Shown: positions 25,321-33,026 of the stretch, piece by piece
How the letters are laid out: every line of letters begins with the position of its first letter
How positions within the stretch are numbered: the stretch's first letter is position 1
Source: Acidimicrobiaceae bacterium
GTDB taxonomy: Bacteria > Actinomycetota > Acidimicrobiia > Acidimicrobiales > RAAP-2
Assembly (NCBI GenBank): GCA_027306605.1
Contig: DAHUZK010000058.1
Span: forward strand, 1-64,000
Direction: 5' to 3'
Length of the DNA stretch: 64,000 nucleotides
Made by a program: the position numbers and the translations under genes
The notes under the pieces: model-generated
Told to the model about the DNA's origin: nothing
Database searches by the model: none
What the model saw: the letters and a program-made list of their open reading frames with translations, nothing else

Positions 25321-26961
25321 TCAGTTGATGGCACGCTCCCTGCCCGCCCAGTAGGGCGCGCGCAGCTCGCGTTTGAGGATCTTGCCCGACGGGTTGCGCG
25401 GCAGCGCTCCCATGGCCTCGACCGAAGTCGGGCACTTGTAGTGGGCCAGGTTGTCGCGGCAGTACGCGATGATGGCCTCGGCGTCGAGCTCCGCATCGGG
25501 AGCCGGGACGACGATCGCCTTGACAGTCTCTCCCCACCTGTCGTCGGGAACACCGATCACCGCGGCGTCGACGATGGAAGGGTGCGAGAGGAGGACGTTC
25601 TCCACTTCGGCCGGATAGACGTTCTCACCGCCGCTCACGATCATGTCCTTGATCCGATCGTGGAGGTACAGGTAACCCGCTTCGTCGAGGTAGCCGGCGT
25701 CTCCGGTGCGCAACCACCCGGCGGGATCGACTGTGGCTCGGGTCTCTTCGGGCTTTGCCCAGTAGCCGGCCATGTTGTAGGGCGAACGGGTCCAGATCTC
25801 GCCGACTTCGCCCACGGCGAGGTCCAGACCCGTCGCCGGATCGACCACGCGAAGCTCCACGGACTCGTGCGGCTTGCCGGCAGAGCGCAACAGGGCGCGT
25901 CGAGGCCCCTCGGGGTCGTGGTCCTCGTAGGACAGGGCAGTGATGGCACCGGTGGTCTCCGTCATCCCGTAGACCTGGCAGAACTCCGATCCGAAGGCGG
26001 CCAGGCACGTGACCAGCACCTCCTCGGCGATGGGAGAGGCCCCGTAGAAGACGACCCGCAGGCTCGAGAGATCCGTCGTCTGCAACGCGGGGGTGGCCAG
26101 GAGCGCCATGAGCACGGCCGGCACGACGAACATCTCGGTGATGCGTTCCGTCTCGACCAGGTGCAGGAGATGGGCGGGATCGACGTCACGCAGGATCACC
26201 GACCGTCCGCCTCGTGACATGCCACACAGTGCCCAACCCGAGCCGCCGATGTGAAAGAGCGGCATGGCCACCAGGCTCACCGTGTCGTCGCGGACGTGAA
26301 ACGTGTCGCCCGCCATGGAGACCGCCGTGGAGAGATTGCCGTTGGTCAACATGACGCCCTTGGGCAGGCCGGTCGTGCCGGACGTGTAGAGCTGCATGCT
26401 GACCTCGTCGCTTCCGCCGCGATGACCTGGGTCGAGGCCGGAGCATCCTGCGATCCACTCGTCATAGCCAACGGATCTCGGATCGTCAGAGAGCACACCA
26501 GCGTCCCCGAAGAGCACGATCCGCCGCACGCTCGGGAGAAGACCGGCCATCGCGGCGAGCGCCGGGAGGAAGTCGGTGTGCACCGCCAGAAGAGGCGCCG
26601 CAGAGTCGTCGATGATCGCGGCCATCTCCGCCGGGTTGAGGCGCCAGTTGACGGCCACGTTCACCGCGCCCATGAGGGCGCCGCCGAAGAGAAAGTCGAA
26701 ATAGGCCAACCCGTTCCGGTCGAGGAAGGCCATCCGGTCTCCGGCGACGACGCCGTCGCGAATGGCAGCCTGGGCGACGCGAGAGGCAATCGCATGTTCC
26801 TCGGCCCACGTGCGCCGCTCGGATCCGAGGACGAGCATGTCGTCATCGGGCCTGGCCCGGGCCAGGTGACGAAGCAGGCCCGCGACGGTGTAGCGGTCCT
26901 CGCCCGTCCCCTCACCGCCACCGACCTGCTGCTCGCCGCCGGCCTGATCGATGCTCGACAC
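25321..26961 (-). CDS. AMP-forming acyl-CoA synthetase (long/medium-chain type)
   Basis: ANL-superfamily ligase, 546 aa, that activates a carboxylic acid to an acyl-CoA. P-loop YTSGTTGLPKGV near residue 190, the QVYGMTETTG adenine motif, GWLRTGDAGYLDEAGYLY and the C-terminal lysine in NPSGKILKREL are intact. GTG 26961 has a GAGGAGGTCAGCC ribosome site; the frame extends 47 codons further upstream without conserved sequence. A CRP-like palindrome lies 184 bases upstream in the shared intergenic region. Substrate chain not determinable. Confidence 0.92.
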   Translation of the reverse strand: MSSIDQAGGEQQVGGGEGTGEDRYTVAGLLRHLARARPDDDMLVLGSERRTWAEEHAIASRVAQAAIRDGVVAGDRMAFLDRNGLAYFDFLFGGALMGAVNVAVNWRLNPAEMAAIIDDSAAPLLAVHTDFLPALAAMAGLLPSVRRIVLFGDAGVLSDDPRSVGYDEWIAGCSGLDPGHRGGSDEVSMQLYTSGTTGLPKGVMLTNGNLSTAVSMAGDTFHVRDDTVSLVAMPLFHIGGSGWALCGMSRGGRSVILRDVDPAHLLHLVETERITEMFVVPAVLMALLATPALQTTDLSSLRVVFYGASPIAEEVLVTCLAAFGSEFCQVYGMTETTGAITALSYEDHDPEGPRRALLRSAGKPHESVELRVVDPATGLDLAVGEVGEIWTRSPYNMAGYWAKPEETRATVDPAGWLRTGDAGYLDEAGYLYLHDRIKDMIVSGGENVYPAEVENVLLSHPSIVDAAVIGVPDDRWGETVKAIVVPAPDAELDAEAIIAYCRDNLAHYKCPTSVEAMGALPRNPSGKILKRELRAPYWAGRERAIN

Positions 26962-27144
26962 GGCTGACCTCCTCGCCCCGGCCGTTCCCGGCCCGGACCC
27001 TACGCAGTGTCGCCCTCGTGGTGCACGGTCCCGTTTGGGCTGCCGCCCCTTTGGAAAAGGCGTGTTGTGACTGGTCATGGCCTTTTTCTCGAATTTCTGC
27101 ACTTTTCTGCTCGACCATTCATCTAATTCCAGCTCGTCTACCAG

Positions 27145-27172
27145 GGGCTTTGTGATTCACATCACAAAGCCC
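27145..27172. promoter_or_regulatory. Perfect 28-bp palindrome with a CRP-type operator core
   Basis: Twelve-base arms GGGCTTTGTGAT (27145-27156) and ATCACAAAGCCC (27161-27172) flank a four-base centre. The inner sequence TGTGA-N6-TCACA (27151-27166) is the consensus for CRP/cAMP-receptor-type regulators. It lies between the divergently oriented acyl-CoA ligase and Rpf-like gene. No T-run follows on either strand, so it is not a terminator. CRP regulation of an rpf gene is known in mycobacteria. The surrounding 26962-27250 stretch is AT-richer than its neighbours and holds no other gene. Confidence 0.7.
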
Positions 27173-27257
27173 ACGTGCAAAAACCCAGGTCAGAGGGCAA
27201 ACAACGTCCCGAGCCAGGCTGGACGGCCGTCGCTGCTACATTGCCGTTCCGCAAAGT

Positions 27258-27327
27258 CAGATCGGGCTTTCGGGTGCATGCCGGACTGTGGTTCCGGACG
27301 GGCATAGGGGAAGCTGGCGCCGATCTG
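27258..27327 (+). ncRNA. Structured 5' leader element upstream of the first Rpf-like gene
   Basis: Outer inverted repeat CAGATCGG (27258-27265) with CCGATCTG (27320-27327), eight perfect pairs, enclosing an inner hairpin CCGGA (27281-27285) with TCCGG (27293-27297) and near-pairing of GCTTTC with GGAAGC. It lies 240-310 bases before the gene start and is absent from the second Rpf-like gene's leader. It could be the closing stem of a regulatory RNA. I could not match it to a riboswitch family; ydaO (c-di-AMP) elements, which precede rpf genes in streptomycetes, should be tested first. Confidence 0.4.
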
Positions 27328-27412
27328 AGCACTCACAGCGACAAGGCTCCGCCGCGCCTGCCCGCAGGCCCGGCCGGAGCGGAACCGAGGAGAACGCCGA
27401 AGACCACGAGTT

Positions 27413-27565
27413 GGGCTGTACGTAACCGGCCGCACACCCTGCGGCGACAAGCCAGAACGGACGACGCCTTCCTGCTCGCCGTTCGGGGCGCGAATGCAAA
27501 GGCCGGAGCCCGCCTACACCGAGCAGAGCCAGGCGCGCACGGCGCGCCCGACGAAGGGAGGTGCC
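27413..27565 (+). promoter_or_regulatory. Duplicated conserved leader, copy 1
   Basis: About 150 bases immediately before the Rpf-like start are nearly repeated at 28308-28465. Both contain GCCGCA-CACCC-TGCGGC, a six-pair hairpin with a five-base loop (27429-27445 here), the block GGGGCGCGAATGCAAAGGCC and an AAGGGAGG ribosome site. An upstream ATG (27494) is in frame with the gene here but its counterpart is out of frame in copy 2, so coding conservation cannot explain the identity. Likely a cis-acting RNA or co-duplicated promoter/leader. Confidence 0.6.
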
Positions 27566-28228
27566 GTGCGGACCCGCATTGCACTCGCGACGGCAGCAGC
27601 CGTCATTGTTCTTGCCATACCAGCAGTACTCGTTTCGCTGTTCAGCAGCGATCCCGCCTCGGCCGGGTCGATCCGCCACGAGGAGGTCCGCCTCCACCCC
27701 GCAGCGACGATCCGGCACCAGGCGCTCCGTGGCCACCCGACGGTCAATTCCGGCCTGCGGGTGATGTCCGACGCCAAGGCGCGCCAAGTGGCCAGGCTTT
27801 CCGCATTCGCCGACGCGGTGACCCTGGCGCAGGAAGAGAACTACCTGAAAGAGGTCGCCTTCTTCCAGACGCTGCAGCGGCAGCGTTTCTACGAGGCGAT
27901 CCTGCGTCAGCAGGCGGCAACTGCCGCAGCCGCCGCAGCCGCCGCAGCCGCCGCAGCCGCCGCAGCACCGTCGCCCGGAGGTGGATCCGACGCCACGAGC
28001 ACCAATACGGCGGATTGGGCCTGCATCCGCGCCCATGAGTCCGGAGGCAACTACGCCGAGGCAGGCGGTGGTGCGTACCAGTTCGAGTTCGCGACGTGGA
28101 ACGCGCTGACCGGGCTCGGGTCTCCCGCACAGGATTCCCCCCCATCGGTGCAGGACGCTGCAGCACTCAAGCTGTTCGACCAGCGCGGATGGGCACCCTG
28201 GACCACCCGATCGGTCTGCGGGCTCTGA
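27566..28228 (+). CDS. Secreted Rpf-like transglycosylase (resuscitation-promoting-factor domain)
   Basis: A 220-aa secreted cell-wall protein. Signal peptide: charged RTR, hydrophobic core ATAAAVIVLAIPAVLVSLF, then DPASAG as a probable cleavage site near residue 34. A coiled-coil-like helical region (about 75-115) is followed by an Ala-rich linker, then the Rpf lysozyme-like domain with the catalytic Glu in RAHESGGN. The domain ends with WTTRSVCGL; two Cys (WACIR and VCG) could form a disulfide. GTG 27566 with AAGGGAGG; the leader ATG at 27494 is an alternative start. It probably cleaves peptidoglycan to wake dormant cells. Confidence 0.85.
   Translation: MRTRIALATAAAVIVLAIPAVLVSLFSSDPASAGSIRHEEVRLHPAATIRHQALRGHPTVNSGLRVMSDAKARQVARLSAFADAVTLAQEENYLKEVAFFQTLQRQRFYEAILRQQAATAAAAAAAAAAAAAAAPSPGGGSDATSTNTADWACIRAHESGGNYAEAGGGAYQFEFATWNALTGLGSPAQDSPPSVQDAAALKLFDQRGWAPWTTRSVCGL
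27923..27967 (+). repeat. Five 9-bp tandem repeats encoding poly-alanine linker
   Basis: Unit GCCGCAGCC repeated five times (last unit ends in A), in frame inside the Rpf-like gene, coding for the Ala-rich linker between the helical region and catalytic domain. Slippage by whole units would change linker length without a frameshift. Confidence 0.9.
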
Positions 28229-28307
28229 GGGACGAACCGTATCCGGGCACCGACGACACCGCTGCCCCTGACAACGTGAGGACGGAATAGCGAGCAACAC
28301 CAGCAAC

Positions 28308-28465
28308 GGGCTGTAGAGAAACCGGCCGCACACCCTGCGGCGACAAGCCAGAACGGATGAAGCCTGCCCGCTGTCCGTCCGGGGCGCGAATGCAAAGGCC
28401 GGAGCCCGCCTACACCGAGCAGAGCCAGACGCGCGCCCGGCGCGCGCCCGACGAAGGGAGGTGCT
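28308..28465 (+). promoter_or_regulatory. Duplicated conserved leader, copy 2
   Basis: Near copy of 27413-27565, with the same GCCGCA-CACCC-TGCGGC hairpin (28325-28341) and the GGGGCGCGAATGCAAAGGCC block. Small insertions make the upstream ATG (28390) 76 bases from the GTG start, out of frame. The 79 bases between the previous stop and this copy show no other element. Confidence 0.6.
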
Positions 28466-28957
28466 GTGCGGACCCGCATTGCACTCAAGACGGCGATGGC
28501 CGTCATTGCCGTACCAACGTTTCTATTCACCATGTTCAGTATCAGCCCGGCCGCCTCTGCGCCGGGGAGCCACACCAGCGCTTCCGCAGGACACGAGACG
28601 AGGGACCTCACGATGAAGCTCGCGTCCTACGACCAAGACCGGCGGGCCGCGCAGCTGGCGGCGTACGCGCAAGCCGTCGAGGCCTCCAAGGTCCGCACCT
28701 ATCTCGAAGAGATGGCCTATCTCAAGGCGATGGCGGCGAGGTCCGCCACCACCATCCCTGCCGCGTGGATGCCGACGGCACTGTGCGAGGAGGGGGGCCG
28801 CAACGACCCCGTGGCCGGCTACTTCGGCATCAGGGAGTGGAACGGTTTCGATGGCTACCCGACCGCAGGGAGCGCCCCGCTGTCGGTGCAGCTGGCCTGG
28901 GAGGCGACCTACATCGGCGGTCCGCCCGATGCCCCCGGGCAATGCCACAGCTACTGA
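28466..28957 (+). CDS. Secreted Rpf/lysozyme-like paralogue with a shortened domain
   Basis: A 163-aa paralogue of the preceding gene, sharing the RTRIAL signal peptide start, then AVPTFLFTMFSISPAASA with probable cleavage after ASA. The helical region (about 50-90) recalls the first protein. The C-terminal domain is short: WMPTALCEEGGRNDPVAGYFGIREW, with Glu in CEEGGRN where the catalytic HESGGN lies in the paralogue. Two cysteines (LCEE and GQCHSY) bracket it. It has no Ala-rich linker. GTG 28466 with the same AAGGGAGG site. Possibly active lysozyme-like, or a divergent copy after tandem duplication. Confidence 0.75.
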   Translation: MRTRIALKTAMAVIAVPTFLFTMFSISPAASAPGSHTSASAGHETRDLTMKLASYDQDRRAAQLAAYAQAVEASKVRTYLEEMAYLKAMAARSATTIPAAWMPTALCEEGGRNDPVAGYFGIREWNGFDGYPTAGSAPLSVQLAWEATYIGGPPDAPGQCHSY

Positions 28958-28982
28958 GCGCCGGCCGGCCCGGTCCGCGCGG

Positions 28983-29357
28983 CTAACCCAAATCGAAGAT
29001 GGCCGTCACCTGTGCCATGTCGAAGTAGTCCCGCCATGCGGTGATCTTCCCGTCCACGACGTGGAAGGCACCCATGACGGGCAGGGGCGCGGTCTTCCCC
29101 TTCATGGTGAAGCGGTCCGTCCGCTCGGTGAGCACGGTCGAACCGTCGCTCGCCAGGTGGTGCACCTCGAACTCCATTGCCTCGCACATGCCGACGAACG
29201 TGCTGATCACTGCCATGGTGGCCTCGATCCCCTCGGCGGGCTCCATCGGGATGTTGTGGTAGACGACGTCGTCCGAGAAGAAGCCGCGTAGCACCTCCGG
29301 GTCACGGGTGCTCGCGGCGGCACAGAAGTCACGGACCACCTGTTCGGCGCTGGGCAT
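28983..29357 (-). CDS. SnoaL/limonene-epoxide-hydrolase-like protein
   Basis: A 124-aa NTF2-like fold protein. The sequence ERTDRFTMKG and WRDYFDMA match the Arg-x-Asp and Asp positions of the limonene-1,2-epoxide hydrolase catalytic triad, so an epoxide hydrolase role is plausible. ATG at 29357 after a GAGGAGA region. The substrate is not evident; it follows the Rpf pair on the opposite strand, divergent from the nucleosidase gene. Confidence 0.82.
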   Translation of the reverse strand: MPSAEQVVRDFCAAASTRDPEVLRGFFSDDVVYHNIPMEPAEGIEATMAVISTFVGMCEAMEFEVHHLASDGSTVLTERTDRFTMKGKTAPLPVMGAFHVVDGKITAWRDYFDMAQVTAIFDLG

Positions 29358-29446
29358 GGCACGCTTCTCCTCTCCTCTGCGGGTCTGCCGGCCCTGTGGA
29401 TCTGCCGGCCGGGCCACGCTAGCGACCCGTCCGGCATGATGAGGGG

Positions 29447-30166
29447 GTGACGACCCCGACCAGGCGAGTGGCCGTGCTCACCCCGATGCAGCCGGAGCTC
29501 AAGGCCGTCGTGAGATCTTTTGGGCTGAAGCCCGCCTCGGGCGACCCCGTCTTCTCGCATCGTGGGGCCGTCGGTTCCTGGTCGGCCGCCGCGCTGGTGA
29601 CGGGCATGGGGCCCGACCCCGCCCGCCAGGCGGCGCTGCGGGCGCTGGCCTCCGCCCCCTTCGACCATGTCATGGTCGTCGGTATCGCCGGGGGCCTCGA
29701 CCCGGCGCTGCTCATCGGTTCTTTGATCGTGCCGAGCAGGGTGCAGCTGTACCCCGACGGTCCCGTGCGCACGAGCCACCCCCTCGGGCCCCGCCAGGCC
29801 GCCGGCGGGCTCATGACCACCGACGGCCTGTTCGACGACGAGGACGTGTGGAAACCGATCCTCGCCCGGGGCTTCGGCGCAGTCGACATGGAGGCCGCGG
29901 GCGTGGCCGAGGCCTGCGAGGCCGACGGCGTGCCCTGGTCGGTGTACCGGGGCATCAGCGACCGCCCCGACGAGCACATCGTCGATCAGTCGGTGTTCGG
30001 GTTGAGCAGACCCGACGGCTCCGCCGACCCCGTCGCCCTGGCGAAGTACCTGGCGCGCGACCCGCGTCGCGCCAAGGCGCTGGCGCACCTCAACCGCTGC
30101 ATGCAGACCGCAGCCGCCGTGGCCGCCGACGCGGCCCGGGCCGACCTGGCCGCGGCCTCCGCCTAG
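29447..30166 (+). CDS. Nucleoside phosphorylase/MTA-SAH-nucleosidase-like protein
   Basis: A 239-aa protein of the PNP/UDP phosphorylase superfamily. VVGIAGGLDP is the phosphate/ribose loop, VDMEAAGVAEACEADGVPW the ribose-binding Glu motif and VYRGISDRPDE the catalytic Asp region, matching MTA/SAH nucleosidases. The N-terminal VLTPMQPELKAV matches as well. Substrate (MTA, SAH or another nucleoside) not certain. GTG start with GAGGGG. Its TAG and the KdpD-like stop share the palindrome CTAG at 30163-30166. Confidence 0.82.
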   Translation: MTTPTRRVAVLTPMQPELKAVVRSFGLKPASGDPVFSHRGAVGSWSAAALVTGMGPDPARQAALRALASAPFDHVMVVGIAGGLDPALLIGSLIVPSRVQLYPDGPVRTSHPLGPRQAAGGLMTTDGLFDDEDVWKPILARGFGAVDMEAAGVAEACEADGVPWSVYRGISDRPDEHIVDQSVFGLSRPDGSADPVALAKYLARDPRRAKALAHLNRCMQTAAAVAADAARADLAAASA

Positions 30167-31308
30167 CCCGCCTCGTCGGCCGGCGGGCGGCCGTTGGGCT
30201 CGTCTCGCCGGGCGATCACGTGCACGTCCATGTCGTGCTCCGACGCCATGCGGAGCAGCTGTTGGATCACCGACTTCCTCGTGAACGACTGCCAACGCGT
30301 CAAGCGCGTTGTGCCCAGGACGAGCTGGGTGATCTGTTGGTCGACCGCGGCAGCGAAGATCGCCTTGGCCACGTCGTCCCCCTCCACCGTCTGCCAGGTT
30401 CCTCCGACCGCCGCCACCAGCTCTTCGAGCTCGGCCAGGTCGCCCCGCTCGACCTCCGCATCACGGGTCACGACGTGGATGGCCACGAGCGGCGCCTTGA
30501 CCCGTGCCGCGATCCGAGCTGCCCGGCGGATGACCGAGGCATTGCCCGGGGCTCCGGTCACGGCCACCATGATGCGCTCGGTCGTCTCCCACAATTCCCC
30601 CGCCGCGCCCTTGGACCTCAGGTACTCGAGCAGTTCCTCCTCCGTCTCGTCGGCCACGAAGCGCAGCGAGAGCTCGCGCAGCGCCCCGAGATTCTCGGCA
30701 CGGAAGAAGCTGTTGAGCGCGGCTTGGATCTTGTCCTCGGGATAGATGTTGCCGTGGAGCATCCGGCGGCGGAGTTGCTCAGCCGAGGAATCGATCAGCT
30801 CGATCTGGTCCGCCTTGCGCACCACCCAATCGGGGACGCGCTCGCGGACGCTGACCCCGGTGATCCGCTCGACGGCGTCGGCCAACGACTCGATGTGCTG
30901 GATATTGACCGTGCTGATGACCGCGATGCCGGCGTCGAGGATCTCGAGCACGTCCTCCCAGCGCTTTTCGTGCCGGCCGGACCCGGGGACGTTGGTGTGG
31001 GCCAACTCGTCGATCAACGCGACCTCGGGGCGACGGGCCAGGACGGCGTCGAGATCCATCTCCTCCCAGGTCGAACCGCGGTACTCGACCTGACGGCGCG
31101 GCACGACGGGAAGGTCGCGGATCAGCTCCATGGTGCGCAGGCGCTTGTGCGTCTCGACGAAGCCGATCACGACATCGGTCCCCCGCTGGAACCGGCGCCA
31201 GCCCTCGTCGAGCATCGCGCACGTCTTGCCGACGCCGGCCGCCGCGCCGAGGTAGACGCGGAATCGCCCGGTCGGCTTGACGCCCTCGTCCTCGCCGCGA
31301 CTCCTCAC
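30163..31308 (-). CDS. kdpD: KdpD N-terminal module only (KdpD plus Usp domains)
   Basis: A 381-aa protein that equals the cytoplasmic front half of KdpD. Residues 1-215 are the KdpD domain with Walker A GAAAGVGKT at 21-29 and Walker B ALIDELAHTN; residues about 245-370 are a universal-stress-like domain ending before any membrane helix. Usual KdpD is about 850-900 aa and continues into four helices, GAF, HisKA and HATPase. Those parts are a separate gene on the opposite strand, 56 bases away. The N-terminal module senses potassium or ATP in other KdpD proteins. GTG start after GGAGAG. Confidence 0.9.
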   Translation of the reverse strand: MRSRGEDEGVKPTGRFRVYLGAAAGVGKTCAMLDEGWRRFQRGTDVVIGFVETHKRLRTMELIRDLPVVPRRQVEYRGSTWEEMDLDAVLARRPEVALIDELAHTNVPGSGRHEKRWEDVLEILDAGIAVISTVNIQHIESLADAVERITGVSVRERVPDWVVRKADQIELIDSSAEQLRRRMLHGNIYPEDKIQAALNSFFRAENLGALRELSLRFVADETEEELLEYLRSKGAAGELWETTERIMVAVTGAPGNASVIRRAARIAARVKAPLVAIHVVTRDAEVERGDLAELEELVAAVGGTWQTVEGDDVAKAIFAAAVDQQITQLVLGTTRLTRWQSFTRKSVIQQLLRMASEHDMDVHVIARRDEPNGRPPADEAG

Positions 31309-31364
31309 GTGCTCTCCGGCTCACTCGATGGCCGCACCACGTCGGTACACTCGGATTTCGACAC

Positions 31365-33026
31365 GTGAGCACCGGACGGAGCGCAGTGACCGAGGTGATG
31401 CGAGGCAGGCTGGCGAAGGGGGAAACGTACCAGCGCTCGCTCTTTGGCATCGTCGTGACGCTCGCCGGCCTGGCCGCACTGCTGGTCGTGCTTCTCCCCT
31501 TCCGTGCCCACCTGAGCATCGCCATCCCCGCACTGGTCTTCGTGCTGCCGGCCCTCCTGGGCACGGTGGTGGGCGGCTTCCTCTCCGGCGCCGTCGGTGC
31601 CGTCGCCGGCTTCCTGGCCTACGACTGGTTCTTCCTGCCCCCCTACGACACGCTGACGGTCCGTTCCCCACAGAATTGGATCACCCTCGCCGTCTACGCC
31701 GCCGTGGTCCTCGTCGTCGCCCAGGTCGTCTCCCAGCTGCGGCGGGCCCGCGCCGCGTCGGATCGCAGGAGCGAGGAGGCGGTCCGCGTGTACGAGCTGT
31801 CGCAGGCCCTCATCGGAGACCTTCCGCTGCACGATCTCCTGATCCAGATCGTCGAGACGGTGCAAGGCGTCTTCGGGCCGCGTTGGACCGCGCTCGTGCT
31901 GCCGGCGGGCGGGCGCGACGCGCTCGAGCCGGGTGACGTCCTCGAGGTGGCGGCAGTTGCCGGCGACCCGCTTTCGCCGGCGGACACGGCATCGCTGACC
32001 GAGGGCGGTGGCCACGCCGTCTCGCTCGGTCTCGAGGCGGGGTCGGGTGCGCACCGCGTGTCCGTGGCGCTGGTGGTCAGCCACCGCCCAGTCGGCATGC
32101 TCGTGCTGCAGGACGCGCAGCTGGCCGATCCCGAGCGCAACCTTCTCGGCACCTTCGCCAACCAGGCCGCACTGGCCCTCGACCGGGCCCAGCTGCGCGA
32201 GCAGGCGCTGCGGACCCAGCTGCTCGAAGAGGTCGACCGCTGGCGCAGCGCGCTCCTGGGCGCAGCGTCGCACGACCTGCGCACCCCGCTGGCCGCCATC
32301 AAGGCGGCGGTCTCCAGCCTGCGCCAGGCCGGGACCCGGCTCCGGGCGAGCGACCGGGCTGAACTGCTCGAGCTGATCGAGCTGCAGACCGATCGCCTGG
32401 ATCGTCTCGTCAGCGATCTGTTGGACATGACGCGCATCGAGTCGGGCGCGCTCGAGGTGCGGCCGGCCCGCGTCGCCTTCGAGGAGGTGCTGACCGAGGC
32501 GCTCGACTCGCTGGGCGGCCTGCTCGCCCCGGACCGGGTGACGATCGAAGCGCCGCCCGACCTCCCCGTGCTCCACATCGATCACCTCCTCATCAGCCGG
32601 GTGCTGGCGAACGTGCTCGAGAACGCCGGCCGGCTGTCGCCTCCCGAGTCCGCCGTACGGGTCGCAGCACAGCCCGAGGGGTCCGAACGCGTCGAGATCT
32701 CGGTCTCCGACGAGGGTCCGGGCATACCCCCCGAGGACAGGGAACGAGTGTTCCAGATGTTCAGCCAGCACGGCGGAGGCGGCAGGGCCGGCCTCGGGCT
32801 GGCCATCGCCAAGGCGTTCGTCGAGGCCCACGGCGGCCTCATCTGGGTCGACCCGGCCGTGACGTGCGGGACCCGTGTCGTCTTCACCGTGCCGTGCGAG
32901 ACGGTCACACCCGCACCCGCACCCGCATCCGCCGCCGCCGCCGCCGCATCCGCCGCATCCGCCGCATCCGCCGCATCCGCCGCAGCCGCAGCAGCAGCCG
33001 CAGCAGCCGCCCTGAGCCCGCCGTGA
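31365..33026 (+). CDS. kdpD: KdpD C-terminal module: membrane sensor histidine kinase
   Basis: A 553-aa sensor kinase. A membrane block of four helices (DUF4118 type, about 28-125) carries the KdpD-like DWFFLPPYDTL loop. A GAF domain follows (about 140-280), then HisKA with ASHDLRTPLAAIK (His near 303), and HATPase boxes NVLENAGRLSP, DEGPGIPP and GLGLAIAK. The C-terminal 35 residues are an Ala/Pro/Ser tail encoded by a 9-bp repeat. GTG start; the stop overlaps the response regulator start (GTGA). Together with the divergent gene it makes a complete KdpD split in two. Confidence 0.92.
   Translation: MSTGRSAVTEVMRGRLAKGETYQRSLFGIVVTLAGLAALLVVLLPFRAHLSIAIPALVFVLPALLGTVVGGFLSGAVGAVAGFLAYDWFFLPPYDTLTVRSPQNWITLAVYAAVVLVVAQVVSQLRRARAASDRRSEEAVRVYELSQALIGDLPLHDLLIQIVETVQGVFGPRWTALVLPAGGRDALEPGDVLEVAAVAGDPLSPADTASLTEGGGHAVSLGLEAGSGAHRVSVALVVSHRPVGMLVLQDAQLADPERNLLGTFANQAALALDRAQLREQALRTQLLEEVDRWRSALLGAASHDLRTPLAAIKAAVSSLRQAGTRLRASDRAELLELIELQTDRLDRLVSDLLDMTRIESGALEVRPARVAFEEVLTEALDSLGGLLAPDRVTIEAPPDLPVLHIDHLLISRVLANVLENAGRLSPPESAVRVAAQPEGSERVEISVSDEGPGIPPEDRERVFQMFSQHGGGGRAGLGLAIAKAFVEAHGGLIWVDPAVTCGTRVVFTVPCETVTPAPAPASAAAAAASAASAASAASAAAAAAAAAAALSPP
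32910..33011 (+). repeat. 9-bp tandem repeat tract encoding the kinase's Ala-rich tail
   Basis: Low-complexity tract with CCGCACCC and GCCGCATCC units, the latter repeated four times (32943-32978) then grading into GCCGCAGCC. It codes for Ala/Pro/Ser residues at the end of the histidine kinase. The unit is the same nine-base motif, apart from one base, as the tract in the Rpf-like gene. Confidence 0.85.

Noticed and set aside
27413-28508. Calling the duplicated leader a c-di-GMP (GEMM) or c-di-AMP (ydaO) riboswitch
   Set aside because: A few blocks recall GEMM or ydaO patterns, but the core conserved segments and tetraloop features are not convincingly present. A covariance-model search would decide.
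30163-31308. KdpD split explained as a frameshift or assembly error
   Set aside because: The two parts lie on opposite strands with their own starts and complete domains, so a frameshift cannot explain it; an inversion or true split is needed.
32910-33011. CRISPR-like array
   Set aside because: The 9-bp units are contiguous, in frame and without unique spacers; they encode an Ala-rich tail.
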